A stretch of DNA of 64,000 bases from Saprospiraceae bacterium (GTDB taxonomy: Bacteria; Bacteroidota; Bacteroidia; Chitinophagales; Saprospiraceae). How positions within the stretch are numbered: the first letter of the stretch is position 1; every line of letters begins with the position of its first letter. Positions 40,829 through 48,991 of the stretch are shown here, piece by piece. The stretch is taken from assembly GCA_016710265.1 (NCBI GenBank), contig JADJJL010000006.1, positions 62,001 to 126,000 of the forward strand, read 5' to 3'. The position numbers were made by a program, and so were the translations under genes. The notes under the pieces are model-generated. The model was given only the letters and a program-made list of their open reading frames with translations. It ran no database searches and was not told the origin of the DNA.

Positions 40829-41386
40829 ATGAAAAGGAAACTAACAGAAAAACAAGCTGAAGATATTCTTCAGAAACTTCAAACCCGTTTTGAGAAAAAT
40901 AAAATTAGGCATAAGGGCATTGAATGGCAGAAAGTACATGCAAAACTTAAAGCTAATTCAGATGCACTTTGGTCCATTCACGAGATGGAAGAAACAGGAG
41001 GTGAACCGGATGTAGTTGGTTTCGATAAAAAATCAGGAGAATACATTTTTTTCGATTGTTCAGAAGAAAGTCCAAAAGGCCGCAGAAGTATATGCTATGA
41101 CAGTGATGCTTTAGAATCAAGGAAAGAACATAAACCAAAAAACAGTGCCATGAATATGGCTGCTGCCATGGGTATTGAAATGCTAAATGAAGAGGAATAC
41201 AAAGAACTTCAGCAATTGGGAAATTTTGATACCAAAACATCCAGTTGGATCAAAACACCACCTAGCATTCGAAAACTTGGAGGTGCATTATTTGGTGATT
41301 ATCGGTTTGGTACAGTGTTTATATATCACAACGGGGCTGAATCCTATTATGGAGCCAGAGGTTTTCGTGGTTCTTTAAGGGTTTAA
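40829..41386 (+). CDS. DUF4256 protein
   Basis: 185 aa, cytosolic. Family blocks: L-Q-T-R-F-E-K-N near the start, the W-S-I-H-E-M-E-E-T-G-G-E-P-D-V-V-G segment, F-F-D-C-S-E-E-S-P-K-G-R-R-S-I-C-Y-D, and the C-terminal R-G-F-R-G-S-L-R-V. DUF4256 often accompanies ArsR/SRPBCC genes; its activity is unknown. Last gene of the operon, starting 4 bp after the DoxX gene. Confidence 0.88.
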   Translation: MKRKLTEKQAEDILQKLQTRFEKNKIRHKGIEWQKVHAKLKANSDALWSIHEMEETGGEPDVVGFDKKSGEYIFFDCSEESPKGRRSICYDSDALESRKEHKPKNSAMNMAAAMGIEMLNEEEYKELQQLGNFDTKTSSWIKTPPSIRKLGGALFGDYRFGTVFIYHNGAESYYGARGFRGSLRV

Positions 41387-41487
41387 ATTTTGTAGCAATT
41401 GAGAATTTTAATTTTGCAATTCTAGACCAAAATATTTACAACCAATTTTCTCATTCCCAATAAAATGGGTTCTTATATTTTTTTAAA

Positions 41488-41991
41488 ATGAAATCAACAG
41501 TCAAAGTAACAACTTACTTCAATTGTTCCTTAGAACGAGCTTTTAAAACCCCAATGCTTTGTGATGTTTCCAAAGTGCATTCCGGTTTTGGAATTATGCC
41601 CAAAGTGACACATTGCACAGATGATGAAAACTGGGGAAAACCTGGTTATAGTAAAAAGGTCTTTGTTGCTAAATCCATTTCACAAAAAGGAGGTTTTGCA
41701 TCGGTGGATAAAGTAATTGAACGCGTTGAGAATGAATATTGGAAAATTGAAGTAAGTGAGTTCCAATCATGGATGTTGGGATTTACAAAATTTGTGGGCG
41801 AGTGGAAAACAACTGAAGTTGAGCCAAATAGAATACTAATTGAATACACTTATACTTTGCACTCAAATCAGACTTTGTTATATCCATTCAATTGGCTTTT
41901 TGCAAACACTTTTTGGAAGATTTATATGAAAAGAGTATTGGAAAATATACGCAATTTGACTAATAATAAGGAATCATATCTTTATAATTAG
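41488..41991 (+). CDS. SRPBCC-family protein
   Basis: 167 aa, no signal. Start V-K-V-T-T-Y-F-N-C-S-L-E-R-A-F-K-T-P-M-L, then G-K-P-G-Y-S-K-K-V-F, V-I-E-R-V-E-N-E-Y-W-K-I and W-K-T-T-E-V form the antiparallel sheet of a helix-grip fold, closed by a long C-terminal helix (Y-M-K-R-V-L-E-N-I-R). It lies 101 bp after the ArsR operon and may be a separate unit. Ligand unknown. Confidence 0.75.
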   Translation: MKSTVKVTTYFNCSLERAFKTPMLCDVSKVHSGFGIMPKVTHCTDDENWGKPGYSKKVFVAKSISQKGGFASVDKVIERVENEYWKIEVSEFQSWMLGFTKFVGEWKTTEVEPNRILIEYTYTLHSNQTLLYPFNWLFANTFWKIYMKRVLENIRNLTNNKESYLYN

Positions 41992-42102
41992 CTACTTAAC
42001 AAATTCATTTTGAGCTGTATCAAATTATAATAATGCATAACTTTGAGTCTTATCTTTTTAGTTTTGGATCTTTTAAATTGTATCATTTTTTAATCAAGCA
42101 AT

Positions 42103-42492
42103 ATGGATACCTATTTGCTCGCTATCGGTTGGTGGAATTTTCTAGGCTCGTTGATAATGTTGGGTTTTATTTTTGAAGCATTTGGACAAAAAGTTTTGAA
42201 TGAATGGACCTTGATTTTCAAAGACAAATTTGTACTTGATTACTGGGGAAAACTATAGTGCTTTTGGGCATCCGGATTGAATGTCTTTTTTGGTTTAATG
42301 AACATCATGGCTGCCGACTGGCAGTACAAGGATGTGCAAACATTTCTAATTTGGACGGATGTCATTGCTTACATTTTATGCTTAGTATTACTCATTTGGG
42401 GATTACGGAGTGGTAGATTGGCTTCCGGAGCGTATACTGCCATGATAATTTTTTGCCTATGGATAGCTTGGGGGATATGGGCGGTAAGTTGA
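42103..42492 (+). pseudogene. Small multi-helix membrane protein gene interrupted by an in-frame TAG
   Basis: From ATG 42103 the frame reads W-W-N-F-L-G-S-L-I-M-L-G-F-I and D-Y-W-G-K-L, then TAG at codon 52 (42256-42258). It continues without change through C-F-W-A-S-G-L-N-V-F-F-G-L-M-N, I-A-Y-I-L-C-L-V-L-L-I-W and W-I-A-W-G-I-W to TGA 42490-42492. In total 129 codons with four helices: a coherent small integral protein with one nonsense codon. A downstream ATG (42298) could give a 64-residue remnant with the last two or three helices. Confidence 0.65.
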
Positions 42493-42555
42493 AATTCCTT
42501 TTGATATAATTATTAAAAGAAATTTAATGATTACTTGTAAAAATATGATGGAACA

Positions 42556-42672
42556 ATGGGAGTATTTTTAGCAAGAATTTTAATTGTAATTTGCTTAGGA
42601 TTTTGTGCTTGTGGTGGGTAAAGCAAAATAAGAGATGCATATAGTACATTTGAAATTGATTCTTCGAAATAA
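42556..42672 (+). pseudogene. Short lipoprotein-like reading frame with an in-frame TAA
   Basis: ATG 42556 encodes a signal-like start (F-L-A-R-I-L-I-V-I-C-L-G-F-C-A-C-G-G), then TAA at 42619-42621, then 16 more codons (R-D-A-Y-S-T-F-E-I-D-S-S-K) to TAA 42670. It may be a tiny lipopeptide of 21 residues, a broken lipoprotein gene, or chance. The lipobox-like C-A-C-G is the only support. Confidence 0.25.
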
Positions 42673-42706
42673 AGAAAACATTCGAACAAATCTTTAATTA
42701 CAATCC

Positions 42707-43360
42707 TCAATACACCAACAAACTATCTGCTAATTTTTTTGATACGGTGGTCTTGTTTTCTTTACCAATTTGAACAACAATGGAATGGTCGAATGGTATT
42801 TTTTCAAGCACTTTAATTCTTGTTCCTATACTAATGGAGAGTTGTTCCAAATATTGAAGAAATACAGCGGAGGTATCCTTAATAGCCGCAAGCTGACAGC
42901 TTTGCCCAATCTCAATTTCTGACAACAGGGTATTTGCCACTGAGGGTACCTCCCCTTTTGCATTGGGTATGGGGTCGCCATGCGGATCGTATTCTGGATT
43001 TCCTAAAAATCGATCCAAACGGTCCGCCAATTCTTCATGTTTAATATGTTCAAGTTGCTCCGCAATTTCATGAACCACATCCCAGGAATAACCCAATTTG
43101 TCCAAAAGAAAAACTTCCCAAAGTCGGTGTTTCCGAACAATATCGATCGCGATTTTTAAACCGTGGTCCGAAAGAGAAGCTCCCAGTTTTTTATCATAGA
43201 CTATCAATTGCTTTTCCTTTAATTTTTTGATCATATCGACCACCGAAGCTGCATTCACATTGATTTCTTCGGCAATCGCAGTAGGGCTAATTTTGAGATT
43301 TCCACTCTGAGAAAGTCGGTAGATGGCCTTTAGATAATTTTCTTCGGTTAAGGAGTGCAT
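42707..43360 (-). CDS. DtxR/MntR-family metal-dependent repressor
   Basis: 217 aa. N-terminal winged helix (T-E-E-N-Y-L-K-A-I-Y-R-L, then V-N-A-A-S-V-V-D-M-I-K-K-L), a dimerisation and metal-binding domain with H-R-L-W-E-V-F-L, H-E-I-A-E-Q-L-E-H-I and D-P-H-G-D-P-I-P, and a C-terminal FeoA-like SH3 domain. It should repress in response to Fe2+ or Mn2+. It is divergent from the di-heme/Rieske/porin operon, and the 118-bp intergenic region carries two TTAG/CTAA inverted repeats, one overlapping its own -7 box. Confidence 0.92.
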   Translation of the reverse strand: MHSLTEENYLKAIYRLSQSGNLKISPTAIAEEINVNAASVVDMIKKLKEKQLIVYDKKLGASLSDHGLKIAIDIVRKHRLWEVFLLDKLGYSWDVVHEIAEQLEHIKHEELADRLDRFLGNPEYDPHGDPIPNAKGEVPSVANTLLSEIEIGQSCQLAAIKDTSAVFLQYLEQLSISIGTRIKVLEKIPFDHSIVVQIGKENKTTVSKKLADSLLVY

Positions 43361-43374
43361 TGGAAGATTTTGGA

Positions 43375-43396
43375 CAAAGTTAGTGATTATTCTAAC
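43375..43396 (-). promoter_or_regulatory. DtxR gene -7 box overlapping an inverted repeat (candidate operator 1)
   Basis: On the minus strand a TAACTTTG box occupies 43382-43375. The inverted repeat GTTAG...CTAAC (43379-43396) overlaps it, so a bound repressor would block the promoter. Confidence 0.5.
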
Positions 43397-43403
43397 ATAT
43401 AAT

Positions 43404-43456
43404 ATTAGGTAACTCTAATTATATTTATTTGGTATTTCAAATAAATTTTACTTTTG
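43404..43456 (+). promoter_or_regulatory. Promoter of the di-heme/Rieske/porin operon with candidate operator 2
   Basis: An inverted repeat ATTAG-gtaact-CTAAT (43404-43419) lies just upstream of a TTTG -33 element (43428-43431) and a -7 box TACTTTTG (43449-43456), 22 bp before ATG 43479. The arms resemble the TTAGG...CCTAA core of DtxR boxes. Confidence 0.5.
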
Positions 43457-43478
43457 TTGTACAAAATGCTTAAAAACA

Positions 43479-44678
43479 ATGAAGTTCAAATTTATCTATT
43501 CATTCGTAATATTTTTTATTGTATTGATTGTCAGCTTTTCATGCGAAAAATTTGTGCCTGCTTCTCCTTCTGACGAAGATCTTTTGGAAGGCCCAATCAG
43601 TGGACTTTCCACCCAGGAAATCAATCAATTTTTACGTGGGGATGAGGCCTTCAATGAAGTTTTTACGACCCAAAATGGTTTAGGACCTCTCTTTGTGGCA
43701 TCAAGTTGCGGAGCATGTCATTCAGGAGATGGGAAAGGGCATTTGTTGACCACACTCACTAGATTTGGTCAAGTAGACAGCACAGGAAATCATTTTATAG
43801 GCCTTGGAGGCCCGCAATTACAAAACAGAGCATTGCCAGGATATATACCTGAGCAAATTCCAGCTGGTGCCAGTTCTTCAAAATTTACACCTCCGGCTGT
43901 CACAGGATTGGGTTATTTATCAGCAGTTTCTGATGAGAGCATTCTCTCATATTCAGATCCTTATGATTTAGATGGAGATGGAATCTCTGGTGTACCCAAT
44001 TGGATTGAAATTCCTTCTTATATAATCCCACTTCCAAATGCCATAACCAATAGGGATAGATACATAGGACGTTTTGGTAAAAAGGCTGCGGCTTACAATT
44101 TATTGCACCAAACAGTCAACGCTTACAATCAAGACATGGGCATTACATCCATATTTCACCCATTTGATGTGTACAGCGGATTGGAATTTGATCCTGAAGT
44201 TCCCACCCAAACTATACATGATGTAGTATTTTATATGCAAACACTCAAAGCACCCATCCCTCGTCAACAAAATGACGCTGAACAGATTCGAGGCAAAGAA
44301 ATTTTTAATCAAATTAATTGCTCGTCTTGTCATCTTCCAACTTTAAAAACTGATTATTCACCCATTCAAGCTTTGTCTTTAAAAGAATTTCATCCATACA
44401 CTGACTTACTTTTACATGACATGGGGCCAGATTTGGATGATGGTTATACGGAAGGAAATGCTAAAACCGCAGAATGGCGTACTCCGGCTCTTTGGGGATT
44501 GGGTCTATCACCCAATTCTCAAGGAGGACAATATTTCTTGATGCACGATGGAAGAGCAAGAAGTATAGAAGAAGCTATCTTATGGCATGGTGGTGAAGCC
44601 TCAAACAGTAAAAATCTATATCAAAATCTATTACAACAAGATAAAGAAGCTCTAATAAAATTTCTAAAATCACTATAA
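43479..44678 (+). CDS. Di-heme c-type cytochrome oxidoreductase (DHOR/DUF1111 family)
   Basis: 399 aa with an N-terminal lipoprotein signal (lipobox V-S-F-S-C, Cys about 22). Two heme c sites: C-G-A-C-H (77-81) and C-S-S-C-H (281-285). Between them lie the Ca-binding-like D-L-D-G-D-G-I-S-G-V-P-N-W and the family block G-R-F-G-K-K-A. A late H-D-G-R-A-R-S-I-E-E-A-I-L-W-H-G-G-E-A motif supplies a conserved His pair. The family is linked to peroxidase-like or thiol electron transfer and in many bacteria to iron-responsive clusters. One base before the Rieske gene, so same transcript. Confidence 0.9.
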   Translation: MKFKFIYSFVIFFIVLIVSFSCEKFVPASPSDEDLLEGPISGLSTQEINQFLRGDEAFNEVFTTQNGLGPLFVASSCGACHSGDGKGHLLTTLTRFGQVDSTGNHFIGLGGPQLQNRALPGYIPEQIPAGASSSKFTPPAVTGLGYLSAVSDESILSYSDPYDLDGDGISGVPNWIEIPSYIIPLPNAITNRDRYIGRFGKKAAAYNLLHQTVNAYNQDMGITSIFHPFDVYSGLEFDPEVPTQTIHDVVFYMQTLKAPIPRQQNDAEQIRGKEIFNQINCSSCHLPTLKTDYSPIQALSLKEFHPYTDLLLHDMGPDLDDGYTEGNAKTAEWRTPALWGLGLSPNSQGGQYFLMHDGRARSIEEAILWHGGEASNSKNLYQNLLQQDKEALIKFLKSL

Positions 44679-44679
44679 A

Positions 44680-45120
44680 ATGGACAGGAAAGAATTTTTA
44701 AAAAAATGTGGATTTGCTTGTTTGGGAGGATCAACCATGATGGCACTTTTACAAAGTTGTGCAAGTTCAAATTACTTCGCCAAAACCATTCTTTCAAACA
44801 ATCAAATCATTATTCCTAAATCTGAATTTTTAGAAATAAAAAATAACCAAACCATATCAAGGAAATATGTCTTGATAAAAAATGCAAAATTCAGTTTTCC
44901 AATAGTCGTATATTCAATAGCAGAAAATGTTTACTCTGCATTATTAATGGAGTGTACACACAAGGGATGCGAACTCCAGGCTGCTGGAATTTATTTGGTA
45001 TGTCCCTGCCATGGCAGCGAATTTACGAATTTGGGCATTGTGCAAAATCCTCCCGCGGAAGAGAATTTAAAAACATTTGAAATTACAACGGATCATGAAA
45101 ATATTTACCTACATATTTAA
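44680..45120 (+). CDS. Rieske [2Fe-2S] protein
   Basis: 146 aa. An N-terminal Tat-like/hydrophobic segment (R-K-E-F-L-K-K-C-G-F-A-C-L-G-G) is followed by a possible lipobox (L-L-Q-S-C). The Rieske motifs C-T-H-K-G-C (92-97) and C-P-C-H-G-S (108-113) give the two Cys/two His ligands (Cys92, His94, Cys108, His111) plus the stabilising disulphide pair. A periplasmic electron carrier, presumably the partner of the di-heme protein upstream (1 bp gap). Its 3' end overlaps the porin gene by 26 bp. Confidence 0.9.
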   Translation: MDRKEFLKKCGFACLGGSTMMALLQSCASSNYFAKTILSNNQIIIPKSEFLEIKNNQTISRKYVLIKNAKFSFPIVVYSIAENVYSALLMECTHKGCELQAAGIYLVCPCHGSEFTNLGIVQNPPAEENLKTFEITTDHENIYLHI

Positions 45121-46345
45121 GCGCATTTTTTGTTTTTTATTATTGACATATTTTAAACTAGAAGCCAACACGCAGTCGGACTCCATACAGTTTTTTCAGA
45201 AAATCAAGGAAGACACTTCTCGATCAAAACTAAATATGGATGCGGTCTATAACCGACCCTTTTTGTCCGTTGGTAAATTACCCATTGCCATTGGCGGGTA
45301 CGTAGAAGCAAATACAGAGTACGCAGCTAAAGATGGTGTTTCCAATGGATTTTCTTTTCAGGCAAGACGGCTTACATTGTTCTTCTCATCCACCATTGCG
45401 AAAAAACTGAAGTTTTTTTCAGAATTAGAATTTGAGGATGGTGTCAAAGAAATCAATATTGAGTTTGCAGCCATGGATATTGAATTTCATCCATTGTTAA
45501 ACCTGAGAGCAGGCATATTAATGAATCCGATTGGTGGATTTAACCAAAATCACGATGGACCAAGATGGGATTTTATCGACAGACCAATATCTGCGACACA
45601 AATTATTCCTTCTACACTTTCCAATGTGGGTTTTGGTTTTCATGGGAAATACTATTTTAACAGATGGATTTTTGGTTATGAGGCCTATCTCACCAATGGA
45701 TTTGACGATCAGATTATTTCCAATAGTTTAAACAGAACTTCTTTGGCTGAAGGTAAACATAACCCTGAAAGGTTTATCAAGAGCAATAGTGGATTACCAA
45801 TGTTTACTGGAAAAATAGCAGTCCGAAATCGAAAAATTGGCGAATTGGGTTTGTCCTATATGACAGGTGTTTACAATCGTTGGAAGCAAGATGGATTGAT
45901 TTTAGATTCCAAAAGGAGTGCGAGTATTTTTGCTTTGGATTTCAATACTTCACTTTTCAATCAAAGAATCGATTTTGTTGGTGAAATTGCAAAAGTTTGG
46001 GTGGACGTGCCAGACACCTATAGCCAAACTTTTGGAGCTGAACAATTTGGAGGGTTCGTAGACATACTTGGTGCCATCTACCGGAAGCCAATTCTTGGTT
46101 GGGACAAAGCAAAAATTTTGATAGGTTTAAGATTGGAATATGCAGATTTCAACCAAGGTATATTTAAAGAAACAGATGGAAATATCAGCGACCATATTTG
46201 GGCCATGGTTCCAACCATTTCTTTTAGACCGGTGGGCACCACGGTAATCCGGTTCAATTATCGATACCATCAGGAAATCGACCTCCTAGGAAATCCACCT
46301 GCTCGTACTGGAATAATTCAAGTGGGTTTCTCTTCTTATTTTTAA
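45095..46345 (+). CDS. Outer-membrane porin, OprP/O-P-like family
   Basis: 416 aa from ATG 45095 (frame open from TTG 45077). Signal peptide about 1-24 (ends K-L-E-A-N-T-Q). Strands include V-E-A-N-T-E-Y-A, F-Q-A-R-R-L-T-L-F-F-S-S, L-R-A-G-I-L-M-N-P-I-G-G-F-N-Q-N-H-D-G-P, and a final I-I-Q-V-G-F-S-S-Y-F. This is the same broad family as the porin at 11375. It overlaps the Rieske gene, so the di-heme protein, Rieske protein and porin are one module, probably controlled by the divergent DtxR protein. Confidence 0.82.
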   Translation: MKIFTYIFKRIFCFLLLTYFKLEANTQSDSIQFFQKIKEDTSRSKLNMDAVYNRPFLSVGKLPIAIGGYVEANTEYAAKDGVSNGFSFQARRLTLFFSSTIAKKLKFFSELEFEDGVKEINIEFAAMDIEFHPLLNLRAGILMNPIGGFNQNHDGPRWDFIDRPISATQIIPSTLSNVGFGFHGKYYFNRWIFGYEAYLTNGFDDQIISNSLNRTSLAEGKHNPERFIKSNSGLPMFTGKIAVRNRKIGELGLSYMTGVYNRWKQDGLILDSKRSASIFALDFNTSLFNQRIDFVGEIAKVWVDVPDTYSQTFGAEQFGGFVDILGAIYRKPILGWDKAKILIGLRLEYADFNQGIFKETDGNISDHIWAMVPTISFRPVGTTVIRFNYRYHQEIDLLGNPPARTGIIQVGFSSYF

Positions 46346-46511
46346 TTGATCAATTCTGTAACTTATTAATAAATTACCTTAGATGAATTCGAAGTTTAAA
46401 TTATCTGAATTTCTGATTTTTTTTAATATTCAAATCTGTAAATAATTTTTTCTTTACACATTGTTTCAATTTACTCATATTAATACGATCTTTGTAAAAT
46501 AAATTCTGTAA

Positions 46512-47393
46512 TTGACTTTCATCAAGTTTATAAGCGTTCTGGTAGATTCAAATATTTATATTGCTTTGGCGGCGGTAGCATTGTGCTTTCAAACCCAAGT
46601 TCAATTGGGTTTGGAACCGCAACTTTATCCGTATATATTCATCATATTTTTTGGAACTTTATTGGAGTATAATTTTTACCCATTTATTTGTTTATTGAGA
46701 AACAAGGTTTTTGTGCTGAATTCGAATTATTTATGGATCAAAGCCAATGTTAAATTATTTTATACTTTGGTTGGAATCGCTCTCATGGGATTATTAATTG
46801 CGATCGCTTTTGCAAAATTAGAAGTTTTGATAATATTGTCTCCTTTAGCCATCCTTACCTTGTTTTATTCTATCCCAATACAAAATATGAGATTGGGTTT
46901 TCCCCAATTAAGGCAATTACCTTATTTAAAAGTTTTTGTCATTGCGCTTGTTTGGTCGCTCATAACCATCTTATTGCCTGTGGTCTATTTGGAGCATTCA
47001 GTGGACGGCACACATTTAATTTTTATGATTTTGGAGCGTTTCCTTTTTGTAATGGCAATAACCATTCCATTTGACATTAGAGACATGGCGATAGACCAAA
47101 AGGAACGCTTAAAAACTATTCCTCTGCTCATTGGTGAAAAGCATTCCATCAAATTATCCTTATTATTGATTTGCTTATTTATAATTCTTTCTCTGGTGCA
47201 TTATATCCAAACTCAACAATACTTTATTCTTTTGGCAATGTCGATATCAGCCATTATGACGATCGGTTTCCTTTTTCATCAAAAAACCAGAAACCTATCA
47301 TTTTATCACAAACTTATTTTGGATGGAACCTTACTATTTCAAGGTATTCTGACCCTTTTGTTTTATTATTACCAATCCTCTTTCAAAGGTTGA
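46512..47393 (+). CDS. UbiA-like prenyltransferase-family membrane protein
   Basis: About 293 aa, eight or nine helices. The segment F-D-I-R-D-M-A-I-D-Q-K-E-R-L-K-T-I-P recalls the second Asp-rich motif of UbiA enzymes, but the first (N-x-x-x-D-x-x-x-D) is not clearly present, so catalysis is uncertain. No good ATG exists near the start; TTG 46512 is the first start in frame, 18 bp after a -7-like GATCTTTG (46487-46494), so the leader is short. Function unknown. Confidence 0.6.
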   Translation: MTFIKFISVLVDSNIYIALAAVALCFQTQVQLGLEPQLYPYIFIIFFGTLLEYNFYPFICLLRNKVFVLNSNYLWIKANVKLFYTLVGIALMGLLIAIAFAKLEVLIILSPLAILTLFYSIPIQNMRLGFPQLRQLPYLKVFVIALVWSLITILLPVVYLEHSVDGTHLIFMILERFLFVMAITIPFDIRDMAIDQKERLKTIPLLIGEKHSIKLSLLLICLFIILSLVHYIQTQQYFILLAMSISAIMTIGFLFHQKTRNLSFYHKLILDGTLLFQGILTLLFYYYQSSFKG

Positions 47394-47514
47394 TCCAGGA
47401 CTCCATCCTAATCGCTTGACTTTTAAAGACAAGCATATCTTAAGCTTAGATGAACTGTCATTTAGGATTTGATACTTCTTTGGCTTGTATTAAAAATATT
47501 AAAATAAATAATTT

Positions 47515-47522
47515 TAATTTTG
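47515..47522 (+). promoter_or_regulatory. -7 box (TAATTTTG) of lipoprotein paralog 1
   Basis: Exact TAnnTTTG match, 63 bp before ATG 47585. The second paralog has the same box (48275-48282) 64 bp before its start, so promoter and leader length are conserved. Confidence 0.55.
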
Positions 47523-47584
47523 TGATTTCGCAATATATCTTATTTTTATGTGATTTTATTGTTCAAATGATTAAAAAGTTACAA

Positions 47585-48145
47585 ATGAAAACTTTACAAA
47601 TTGGATTGATTTTGACCATTTTATTTTCTTCAATATCAGGCTGCGATTTGATTGACGATTCTCCTTGTGGTCCACATAAAACTGAAGACCTTTATTTATT
47701 AGGATCTAGCATGTTAGATAAAGCCTATTTAAACAGTTACCTTGAAGGGAATAGTAGAGTTTTCCAGTGGAGCGAATTGGTTGAACAGGTTTGTTCTGAT
47801 GAACATGTTAAGTCGAATTTCAGAATTGCAATGAATACTGATCAATCAGCTAAAAAATTAAATCTTAAGGCCCGCGCTACCATAAGTTGGCAGTTTTTGT
47901 TCGAAAGAAAAATTGAGTTAGTAGAGTCTAATGAAGAATTTAAAGGTAGTATTGAAGCAGGTTTAAAACAAGCCTTTCCTGATCTGAATGGTTGGTTTGT
48001 TCACACAATTGAGGTCTATTTCCCTACAAAAGGAAGTCTTGCGGAAGACGAGAAATTTTTATTTCCTCGCGATCCAATTGACTCTGCATTTGTTAGTGAA
48101 ATAATATCTGTCGAAATGATATCCAAATTCAGAGAATATAAATAA
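47585..48145 (+). CDS. Hypothetical lipoprotein, tandem paralog 1
   Basis: 186 aa from ATG 47585. Lipobox S-S-I-S-G-C (Cys about 20) followed by D-L-I-D-D-S-P-C-G-P. The mature domain has L-Y-L-L-G-S-S, V-F-Q-W-S-E-L-V-E-Q-V-C-S-D-E-H-V and a late G-L-K-Q-A-F-P-D-L-N-G-W block, all shared with the next gene. Two mature Cys pairs could form disulphides. No known family. The frame extends to 47450 upstream, but without a signal. Confidence 0.65.
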   Translation: MKTLQIGLILTILFSSISGCDLIDDSPCGPHKTEDLYLLGSSMLDKAYLNSYLEGNSRVFQWSELVEQVCSDEHVKSNFRIAMNTDQSAKKLNLKARATISWQFLFERKIELVESNEEFKGSIEAGLKQAFPDLNGWFVHTIEVYFPTKGSLAEDEKFLFPRDPIDSAFVSEIISVEMISKFREYK

Positions 48146-48274
48146 TACGATTAGTATTTTTTAATTGGTCCAGTTTAATTTATAAATCTCCATTGGTTAA
48201 TGCCGCTGGATAAATATTAATAGCCCGTGACCACGATTGAGAATTGGACTAAATTATATTTCCAATCGGTATTA

Positions 48275-48282
48275 TAATTTTG
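48275..48282 (+). promoter_or_regulatory. -7 box (TAATTTTG) of lipoprotein paralog 2
   Basis: Same octamer and nearly the same leader length as paralog 1. Confidence 0.55.
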
Positions 48283-48345
48283 TAGAATCGTAAAATATCT
48301 TAAATTCATGCTATTTTTTTAGTTTAATAATTTAAAAAATAAAAA

Positions 48346-48885
48346 ATGAAAACTTTACAATTTGGATTGATTTTAAGCTTCTTATTTTCCTCATTATCTG
48401 GCTGTGATTTATTAGATGATTCTCCTTGCGGGCCAAAGCAATCGTTTGACTTGTATTTATTGGGTTCATCAACGGTTGACAATACTGGTGATATTTTAAA
48501 TACCTATATGGAAGGTACAAACCGAGTTTTGCAATGGAGTAAATTGGTAGAACATGTCTGTTCAGATGAACATGTAAAGGCGGATTTTAAAGTGGCTTTG
48601 TTAGATGACGAAACGGCTGCAAAAGAAAAAATTACAGCAAGGGGAAAAGTCTCCTGGCAATTTCTTTTCGAAAGACAAGTTGAACTAAAAGCCGACAAAT
48701 TTGATTTAAAAGGAAACCTTGAAGTGGGATTAAAACAAGCGTTTCCGGATTTGAATGGATGGATGGTTCCTACAGTTGAAGTTGTATTTCCAACCAAAGG
48801 CAGCTATTCTGCTGATACAGCTTTTATAAAGATACACTTGATTTCTGTGCAAATTATAGCAAATTATAGAGAATTCAAACAATAA
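48346..48885 (+). CDS. Hypothetical lipoprotein, tandem paralog 2
   Basis: 179 aa. Same start (M-K-T-L-Q-F-G-L-I-L), lipobox S-S-L-S-G-C and D-L-L-D-D-S-P-C-G-P as the preceding gene, and the same V-L-Q-W-S-K-L-V-E-H-V-C-S-D-E-H-V and G-L-K-Q-A-F-P-D-L-N-G-W blocks. It differs mainly in the loop after L-Y-L-L-G-S-S and lacks the C-terminal insertion of paralog 1. A local duplication that kept its promoter; function unknown. Confidence 0.68.
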   Translation: MKTLQFGLILSFLFSSLSGCDLLDDSPCGPKQSFDLYLLGSSTVDNTGDILNTYMEGTNRVLQWSKLVEHVCSDEHVKADFKVALLDDETAAKEKITARGKVSWQFLFERQVELKADKFDLKGNLEVGLKQAFPDLNGWMVPTVEVVFPTKGSYSADTAFIKIHLISVQIIANYREFKQ

Positions 48886-48991
48886 GATATGTTTAAATAA
48901 ATGATTGATTTTTGAAATCTTCTGAATAGCATGGTTAGCATAAATTGAGCTTTTGATAAGCACTTTGATTTAAAATCAGATACTTTTGCAA

